Origin: Oceanospirillum sp964342385
GTDB lineage: Bacteria; Pseudomonadota; Gammaproteobacteria; Pseudomonadales; Halomonadaceae
Direction of reading: 5' to 3'
Assembly: GCA_964342385.1 (NCBI GenBank)
Contig: CAYFGP010000004.1
Location: 1 to 64,000, forward strand
Length of the DNA stretch: 64,000 nt
Below, piece by piece: positions 58,842 through 64,000 of this stretch. A model generated the notes under the pieces. It worked only from the letters and a program-made list of their open reading frames with translations. It was not told the origin of the DNA and searched no databases. Both the position numbers and the translations under genes were made by a program. The stretch's first letter is position 1. Each line of letters opens with the position of its first letter.

Positions 58842-58866
58842 GGAAAAGGGGCCAAGGCCCCTTTTT
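58842..58866 (+). terminator. Terminator of the chemoreceptor gene
   Basis: AAAAGGGG (58844-58851) and CCCCTTTTT (58858-58866) form a compact stem with the loop CCAAGG, 46 nt after the stop. Confidence 0.85.
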
Positions 58867-58934
58867 CACACTCCCATTAAAGCTGAGAAGAACAATACAT
58901 CGCTATTCACAGTGATTCACCACCGTTTACCCAG

Positions 58935-60140
58935 TTAGGCTGGTGCGGTGGTTGAGGCAGGTTCCGCTTTGTTTTGCTCAGTGTCTTTATTCTCTGCAAA
59001 TAGCACTTCACTGCCATCAGGACAGATGCACTTGGCACGTCCGGTTTGCTTCGCTTTGTACAGACGCTGATCGGCAAAATCCACCAGTGCTTTCCAGGAG
59101 TGAGTGTCATCCTCTTCCTGTTCTGCTAAACCAATACTCGCAGTGACAGGTGTGCCATCTGGCAGAACCGCTAAACCTTGCTCCATAATACGACGGACCA
59201 CATTCTTGGCTGCTTCAGCATCGGTATGGGGCAGTAAAATCAGAAACTCTTCACCGCCCCAGCGGATCGCGGCGTCACCACGACGGATACAGTTGCCTAA
59301 GGTCTTGGCTGCCTGGCGCAGTACCTCATCACCGGCATCGTGCCCCAGGGTATCGTTAATATTTTTAAATTTATCCAGATCCAAGAACAGAATAGAGAAG
59401 TTGGATTGCTGCAGACCTGTTGCTCGGAACAGGGACTCCATAATGTCCATACCGGCACGACGGGTCAGCAGTTTGGTCAGGCCGTCATAGCTAGCCTTAA
59501 CCATCTGGGAGATCAGGTAGCGTACTTGTTGCAGGCTGGAGAACATGGATACGCCCAGAATGACCAGGAGTAGCCACATCTGCACCATCAGCATGGTGAT
59601 ATCGGAACCGTCCGCACGATAGAGTCCAATAGAAGCCAGTGCAACCAATACCGCGGATAACAGAGAAAACTCTTTTAAGGTCAGAGGAAATAGTGCCAGA
59701 GAGGCGATTACGACATAGGGCAGTAGGCCATACAGATGGATCAATAGGTCTGCCATGCCGGTCAGTTCAACCTGTTCAATCAGGGGTGAGCTGAACTGAT
59801 AAAACAGTGTTGGCACCATTAGCATGGTGACCAGACAGGTGAGGGCGCGTTTGGTGCCAATTTTAAGTTTTTTGGTAATAAAGGCCAAAGCCAGGAAAAC
59901 GCCGCCAGAGATTAAACGCATGACCATAAATTGCATGGCAATTTCTTGCGGTAAAAAAATCAGGTCCAACACACCCCATAGTGGAACCAGTACCGCAAAG
60001 ACTAAAGCAAAGGGGTAAATGCGGCTGGCAATGAGCTCCGCTCTGTGTTGACGAATGATTTCCTGATGCTCTCGGGCGCTGATCAGGTCGGCGAACTGTT
60101 CCTTGGAGTTGACTCCAAATAGCTGATAAATAGAAAACAT
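58935..60140 (-). CDS. Multi-TM diguanylate cyclase
   Basis: The 401-residue protein has an N-terminal part with six hydrophobic segments (about 45-205) and a GGDEF domain (about 215-375) with the motif RWGGEEF and an RRGD inhibitory site five residues before it. It is an active-looking, product-inhibited c-di-GMP synthase with an unidentified membrane sensor. The last 30 residues are low-complexity (NKDTEQNKAEPASTTAPA). The ATG at 60140 follows GGGGAGAGTC; an in-frame TTG at 60155 is less likely. It converges with the chemoreceptor gene. Confidence 0.9.
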   Translation of the reverse strand: MFSIYQLFGVNSKEQFADLISAREHQEIIRQHRAELIASRIYPFALVFAVLVPLWGVLDLIFLPQEIAMQFMVMRLISGGVFLALAFITKKLKIGTKRALTCLVTMLMVPTLFYQFSSPLIEQVELTGMADLLIHLYGLLPYVVIASLALFPLTLKEFSLLSAVLVALASIGLYRADGSDITMLMVQMWLLLVILGVSMFSSLQQVRYLISQMVKASYDGLTKLLTRRAGMDIMESLFRATGLQQSNFSILFLDLDKFKNINDTLGHDAGDEVLRQAAKTLGNCIRRGDAAIRWGGEEFLILLPHTDAEAAKNVVRRIMEQGLAVLPDGTPVTASIGLAEQEEDDTHSWKALVDFADQRLYKAKQTGRAKCICPDGSEVLFAENKDTEQNKAEPASTTAPA

Positions 60141-60364
60141 GACTCTCCCCGCCAAGTTGCGTCAGCCCAGGTCACCTCTGTGGGGCGGGTGCTAAGGGCT
60201 TTTTATAGGAATAAGGACCGGACAATGTAAAACAGTATCTGAGGGAGAGGAAAGAGCTAAAGCCCTTTAGATTGGCATTTATTGCCCTATATCAACTTAT
60301 CCTATCTTCTGGTTCTATCATTGGAGAAGCGTGTCATTATCCCGTCATCAAGTGCATAAAATCA

Positions 60365-60823
60365 TTACAACTCAATGGCGGTCTGGAATTTTTCCCGACG
60401 TAGGGAAATTAAGGAGCGAAATTTTCTCAGGTTAGGGTCTCGGGCCAGTTCCCGGTAGGCAAAAGCTTCATAGGCTTGCATATCAGGCACGACAACCATC
60501 AATAAAAAGTCTACCTCACCGGTCACCTGATAGCACTGTGTGACCTCGGGGGCCGCCAGTATCTTGCGCTTAAAAGCATCATAGATATCCCATTGATCGC
60601 GATCCATCTCAACTTCAACAATCACGTTGATGCTCTGCCCCACTGCTTCAGGATTGATGAGGGATACATCAGCCATAATTACCCCGTTTTCCCGTAGCTT
60701 ACGTACTCGTTTCAAACAGGCTGGAGCAGATAGTCCTATCTTCTCTGCCAATGCTTGGTTGCTGATGCGGTTATCCTGCTGTAGCTGGTTCAGAATACGC
60801 TTATCGATACGGTCCAAAGTCAT
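60365..60823 (-). CDS. Lrp/AsnC-family regulator
   Basis: The 152-residue protein has an AsnC helix-turn-helix (LDRIDKRILNQLQQDNRISNQA, LAEKIGLSAPACLKRVRKLRENG) and a RAM domain (about 65-145) with the conserved GEVDFLLMVVVPD. It is divergent from the nucleoside-recognition membrane protein gene (61046), 222 bp away, which is its likely target. Amino acids are the usual effectors of the family. Its sequence differs clearly from the Lrp protein beside putA. Confidence 0.9.
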   Translation of the reverse strand: MTLDRIDKRILNQLQQDNRISNQALAEKIGLSAPACLKRVRKLRENGVIMADVSLINPEAVGQSINVIVEVEMDRDQWDIYDAFKRKILAAPEVTQCYQVTGEVDFLLMVVVPDMQAYEAFAYRELARDPNLRKFRSLISLRREKFQTAIEL

Positions 60824-60880
60824 GTTAATTTTCTTTCCTTTTTACTATCTATTTTTTCTATATATTTTTTGATGGAGGAA

Positions 60881-60895
60881 AATAAGAAACTTATT
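60881..60895. promoter_or_regulatory. Palindrome AATAAG-AAA-CTTATT between the Lrp gene and its divergent neighbour
   Basis: AATAAG (60881-60886) and CTTATT (60890-60895) are perfect complements with a 3-nt spacer, 58 bp upstream of the Lrp start. Lrp-type proteins bind AT-rich dyads of about this size, so autoregulation and control of the divergent gene are plausible. Confidence 0.45.
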
Positions 60896-61045
60896 CTATA
60901 AAAATAGCCAAACAAAGAAATCCTGCTTTTTTACTCTGCTTTAGACTTGTTCCTGCTGTTTGAGTCAAAACGATTTTGTTTACAGCACCTTTACTCTCCA
61001 TCATCTCAATACACATAGTTTCACTACACGGTTTGGAATCGAGTT

Positions 61046-62137
61046 ATGGTCAACGCCAACCTCTCCGCATTACTGCACTCATTAATTAAAAACACCTTGC
61101 CCTCACTGGCACAAGAGATCTGGTCTGTGTGTTACACCCTGTTTAAGTTAATGATCCCAGTGATTATCGTCGTCAAGATTCTGGAAGAACTGGGTGCCAT
61201 TCCACTGATTAGTCAATTGCTGGAGCCTATGATGGCGTGGGTTGGTTTGCCAGAGACTATGGGATTGGTATTTACCACCACCCTGCTGACCAATATCTAT
61301 GCCGGGATGCTACTGTTTTTCCAGATGGCTCCGGAGGCTAATCTGACGGTTGCCCAGGTGACAGTACTGGGTGGCATGTTGTTGATTGCTCATGGTTTAC
61401 CGGTCGAGGTGCCTATTGTGCAGCAGTCCGGTGTGCGCATGATGGCAGCCTTTTTGATTCGCTTTGTTGGTGGTTTTATCTATGGTGCCCTGCTGTTTGC
61501 TATCTATGAGGCGGGAGACTGGCTGCAAGAGCCGGTACAACTGGTGTGGCAGCCGGAAATTACCAATCCTACGTTGATGGAATGGGTGCTGCAGCAGCTG
61601 GAAAGCTTTGTCATGATCTTTGTGGTCGTGAGCGCCCTACTGACTCTGCTGCGTTTTCTGCGCTGGATTCATATTGAGCGTCTGATGATCTGGTTACTGC
61701 AACCGGTACTGCGGGTGCTGGGTATCAGTCCACAAGCGACCAGTATCACCATTATCGGCGTTACCTTAGGTCTGGCCTTTGGCGGTGGTTTGCTGATCAA
61801 AGAAGCGAAAGCGGGTCATATTCAACCCAAAGATATCTTCTCGGCGATGTTATTGCTGGGTCTGTGCCATAGCATGATTGAGGATACTCTGTTAGTGCTG
61901 CTAATGGGGGCTGATATTTCGGGTGTACTCTGGTTCCGTCTGATCTTTGCCCTGGCTGCGGTGGCTATTGCCACGCGTTTGCTCAGTCGCTGCAGCGATG
62001 AATTTTGGTACAAATACCTGATCTATCCCATCAATACGTCTGGTTCTGGCTCAGGTTCCTCTGCTGATCCATTATCGAAGAATCAAGATGGCGATGGCCA
62101 AAAAACTCCTCCACAGTCTGAAGCCCACGGAGTGTAG
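61046..62137 (+). CDS. Nucleoside-recognition (Gate) domain membrane protein
   Basis: The 363-residue protein has about eight TM segments and two Gate/nucleoside-recognition-like halves: LFKLMIPVIIVVKILEELGAIPLISQLLEPMM and RLMIWLLQPVLRVLGISPQ, each followed by a Gly-rich or TN-containing stretch (FTTTLLTNIYAGM; VTLGLAFGGGLLIKEAKAG). Such proteins resemble the core of concentrative nucleoside transporters and spore-maturation proteins; transport substrate is unknown. The ATG at 61046 lies behind GGAATCGAG. The 35-residue C-terminal tail is Ser/Gly-rich and soluble. It is 2 nt before rarD, so the two are co-transcribed. Confidence 0.85.
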   Translation: MVNANLSALLHSLIKNTLPSLAQEIWSVCYTLFKLMIPVIIVVKILEELGAIPLISQLLEPMMAWVGLPETMGLVFTTTLLTNIYAGMLLFFQMAPEANLTVAQVTVLGGMLLIAHGLPVEVPIVQQSGVRMMAAFLIRFVGGFIYGALLFAIYEAGDWLQEPVQLVWQPEITNPTLMEWVLQQLESFVMIFVVVSALLTLLRFLRWIHIERLMIWLLQPVLRVLGISPQATSITIIGVTLGLAFGGGLLIKEAKAGHIQPKDIFSAMLLLGLCHSMIEDTLLVLLMGADISGVLWFRLIFALAAVAIATRLLSRCSDEFWYKYLIYPINTSGSGSGSSADPLSKNQDGDGQKTPPQSEAHGV

Positions 62138-62139
62138 TC

Positions 62140-63051
62140 ATGTCGCAACAATCTCAAACAGTGCACCTTGAGTCACAGCAAACGGAGTTTAAGCAAGGAC
62201 TGTGGTTTGCCTTAGCCGCTTACGGATTATGGGGCTTAACGCCGGTTTACTTTAAGCAGTTGGAGGGCATTACACCCTTTGAGGTGCTGACCCATCGGGT
62301 GCTTTGGTCCGTTGTTTTTGTTTCTATCTTGGTGGTTTTTAGCCGCAAGCTACCTGTGGTTATTGCCATTATTCGTCAGCCCAAACTGTTGCTGGGGCTG
62401 ATCTGTACCGCAGGCATTATCTCGATCAACTGGCTGACCTTTATCTGGGCCATTGGTGAACATCGTATTCTGGAAACCAGCCTGGGTTATTTTATGAACC
62501 CTCTGGTGAGTATCTTCCTAGGCATGATTTTCCTGTCAGAGCGGTTAAGGCCGCTACAATGGCTAGCGTTAAGTCTGGCCGGATTAGGTGTCGCTTATCA
62601 GTTGATTTTGCACGGCAGCCTGCCTTGGGTGGCATTGGTATTAGCTTTTAGCTTTGGTTTTTATGGTCTGTTGAGGAAAAAGATTCCGGTGGATGCCATT
62701 TCAGGTCTACTGATCGAGACGGTGATTATGCTGCCGGCGGCTCTGATCTACCTGTTTTGGTTAGCTAAGGCTGGAGAGTTGGGTTTTGCTCATATCAGCT
62801 CAAGAATTGATCTGTTACTGGTTGCAGCAGGCCTGGTGACAAGTCTGCCATTGCTATTTTTTGCGGCCTCTGCCAAGCGTTTAAGTTTAACCATGATAGG
62901 TTTTATGCAGTATCTGGCACCGAGTATTACTTTTGCTTTAGCCGTTACTCTCTATGGTGAAACGCTGGATAGTAGCAAGCTGATCACCTTTAGTTTGATC
63001 TGGTTGGCATTGATCTTATTTAGTCTGGAAGGTTTTTGGTTTCAGAAATAA
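62140..63051 (+). CDS. rarD: RarD (EamA/DMT-family permease)
   Basis: The 303-residue protein has ten TM segments and the RarD signatures GLTPVYFKQLEGITPFEVLTHRVLWS and NWLTFIWAIGEHRILETSLGYFMNPL. RarD is named for chloramphenicol sensitivity in some strains, but its true substrate is unknown. It starts 2 nt after the previous stop (GGAGTG serves as ribosome site), so it is the second gene of a two-gene operon. It converges with comF 11 nt away. Confidence 0.93.
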   Translation: MSQQSQTVHLESQQTEFKQGLWFALAAYGLWGLTPVYFKQLEGITPFEVLTHRVLWSVVFVSILVVFSRKLPVVIAIIRQPKLLLGLICTAGIISINWLTFIWAIGEHRILETSLGYFMNPLVSIFLGMIFLSERLRPLQWLALSLAGLGVAYQLILHGSLPWVALVLAFSFGFYGLLRKKIPVDAISGLLIETVIMLPAALIYLFWLAKAGELGFAHISSRIDLLLVAAGLVTSLPLLFFAASAKRLSLTMIGFMQYLAPSITFALAVTLYGETLDSSKLITFSLIWLALILFSLEGFWFQK

Positions 63052-63062
63052 AGCCGCTTTGC

Positions 63063-63950
63063 TTAGTTTTTAAAAGAAGCCGGCTGGTGTGGTGTTCTGG
63101 CCAATGTCCAGATATGGACTTCCTGAGCACCATGGTCTCTCAATAGCTGGGCGATTACCCCTGCGGTTGCACCTGTGGTCATTACATCATCCACTACAGC
63201 AATGGTTTGCTGCTCAACGGAACCGGCCAGGGCAAAACTACCGGATAGGTTTTTCAAGCGAGTCTGACGATCCAGGGTGTGTTGCGGGCTGGTGGCGACC
63301 ACCTTTTTACAGAGCTTTGGATTAAAAGGCAGCTGGAGAGTCTTGGAAACTTCATCTGCTAAGAGTGCTGCAGGATTGAAACCCCGTTTAAAGCTGCGTT
63401 TTTTATGGCTGGGGACCGCAATAATCTGATCGGGTAACGTTTGCGGTTGATGCTGGTAGTGTTGCTTCAGATAGTCGGCCATCAATCGAGCCAGTAGGCG
63501 ACCATAGATCAGTTGGCGATCCTGTTTAAAGCGATTCACAAAACGATCCAGTGGGTAGGCATACAGGTAAGGGGAGAGTGTTTTGATATAGGGTGGTTGA
63601 TCCTGTTGACAGTTGGCGCAGGTTAAAGGTGTTGTGGGGTTGATAGTCGTGGGATTAATGGTCGTCGAGTGGATAAATGATGTGCTTGTTAAGGCCGCAT
63701 TACTCACAGAATCAGGGCTTATCACGACAGAAGGTGCTACAGCGGGTGATGAGGGGGATAATGATTGACCGAGAGGCAAAGGAATAGCACATTGCTGGCA
63801 GGAATGATGATTAAGAGCCAGGCTTCTTTGGCAATCTTCGCATAATGGAAGATCCTGCTGTGCTGGAGCCAGACAGCCTAAACATCGACCGGATAAAAGC
63901 CGATGACGGAACAGTCCCATGCCATTTTTTAACAGTTTTTTGACTGCCAT
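63063..63950 (-). CDS. comF: ComF-family phosphoribosyltransferase-like protein with a large zinc-ribbon insertion
   Basis: The 295-residue protein has an N-terminal zinc-ribbon region with CxxC pairs at Cys23/26, 37/40, 51/54 and 111/114, and a C-terminal PRTase-like domain (about 165-285) with IIAVPSHKKRSFKRGFNPA and AVVDDVMTTGATAG. ComF family proteins act in DNA uptake or transformation; the PRTase site is retained. The last CxxC pair is normally close to the third, but here a 56-residue Ser/Thr/Pro/Val-rich segment (about 60-108, with a repeated TTINP) is inserted. The ATG at 63950 follows GGAGTTACGGTAAG. The 50 bp to the right edge hold only its upstream region. Confidence 0.9.
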   Translation of the reverse strand: MAVKKLLKNGMGLFRHRLLSGRCLGCLAPAQQDLPLCEDCQRSLALNHHSCQQCAIPLPLGQSLSPSSPAVAPSVVISPDSVSNAALTSTSFIHSTTINPTTINPTTPLTCANCQQDQPPYIKTLSPYLYAYPLDRFVNRFKQDRQLIYGRLLARLMADYLKQHYQHQPQTLPDQIIAVPSHKKRSFKRGFNPAALLADEVSKTLQLPFNPKLCKKVVATSPQHTLDRQTRLKNLSGSFALAGSVEQQTIAVVDDVMTTGATAGVIAQLLRDHGAQEVHIWTLARTPHQPASFKN

Positions 63951-64000
63951 GTCTTACCGTAACTCCCTAATAAAATCCCTTTAGATAAGAAGTGCTTAGC

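Noticed and set aside
60910..61015. Possible fourth copy of the structured motif before the nucleoside-recognition gene (AAACAAA ... TTTGTTT)
   Set aside because: The arms pair only partly, and there is no GATATTT box at the required offset, so it is not counted.
1..64000. tRNA, rRNA, CRISPR, prophage or transposase genes
   Set aside because: I looked for these and saw none; the only mobile-looking sequences are the palindromic repeats.

Overview
The window reads as a chromosomal segment of a marine gammaproteobacterium, most likely of the Oceanospirillales/Oceanospirillaceae type. This is inferred from holC and valS close together, yqiA-parE, a TRAP transporter, a long PutA without a DNA-binding domain beside an Lrp-type regulator, an AGCS symporter, and many GGDEF and chemotaxis proteins. 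I see no phage, insertion sequence, tRNA, rRNA or CRISPR array. Nearly every gene is intact, with moderate GC and short intergenic gaps.

Layout. Positions 1-4400 hold the end of an unrecognised gene, an IclR and a LysR regulator, holC and a predicted outer-membrane beta-barrel protein; valS follows. At 7.5-10 kb a TonB-dependent receptor is read leftward behind a clear TPP riboswitch, so it is probably a thiamine-related importer. Then come yqiA-parE, a periplasmic solute-binding protein and a MASE1-PAS-GGDEF-EAL protein, and cinA. The 20-28 kb block is a catabolic cassette: a LysR regulator divergent from a TRAP transporter (dctQ-dctM-dctP), an HcnABC/opine-oxidase/D-hydroxyproline-dehydrogenase-like three-subunit flavoenzyme, and a RidA protein. 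A 252-bp palindromic repeat and a half copy of it lie on either side of the LysR-to-oxidase part. At 28-36 kb are a globin-coupled DosC-like diguanylate cyclase, a YebC-family gene, an MltC-like transglycosylase, srkA, a Cache-type diguanylate cyclase and a Sel1 protein. At 36.5-41 kb an Lrp-type regulator is divergent from putA. At 41-46 kb a two-component system is divergent from a PepSY-like secreted protein and a cytochrome b561. A Met-rich 47-residue ORF, an unknown protein and a P-type ATPase follow. At 49.7-52.3 kb are an OxyR-box-controlled peroxiredoxin-glutaredoxin and a c-type-heme diguanylate cyclase. The rest holds a Kef-like antiporter, an AGCS amino-acid symporter, a chemoreceptor, another diguanylate cyclase, an Lrp regulator, a nucleoside-recognition membrane protein, rarD and comF.

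The most interesting signal is a structured motif of about 90 nt found three times, always in the sense orientation in a 5' intergenic region: before the TRAP operon (21117-21202), before putA (37211-37303) and before the chemoreceptor (56277-56369). The copies share a long closing stem with compensatory changes (A-U to C-G, and C-G to U-A). They also share a GATATTT box at the same distance inside the stem and a purine-rich segment before the 3' arm. I do not recognise it as a known riboswitch. The three downstream units (imino-acid/opine-type uptake and oxidation, proline oxidation, ligand sensing) suggest a shared amino-acid or imino-acid signal; this is inference.

Other themes: five GGDEF proteins with five different sensor inputs (MASE1/PAS, globin, Cache, c-type heme, multi-TM); readable cis-elements (TPP riboswitch, OxyR box, a cluster of TTTGACA half-sites); and a repeated Cys-spaced hexapeptide frame that continues past the stop codon of one diguanylate cyclase.
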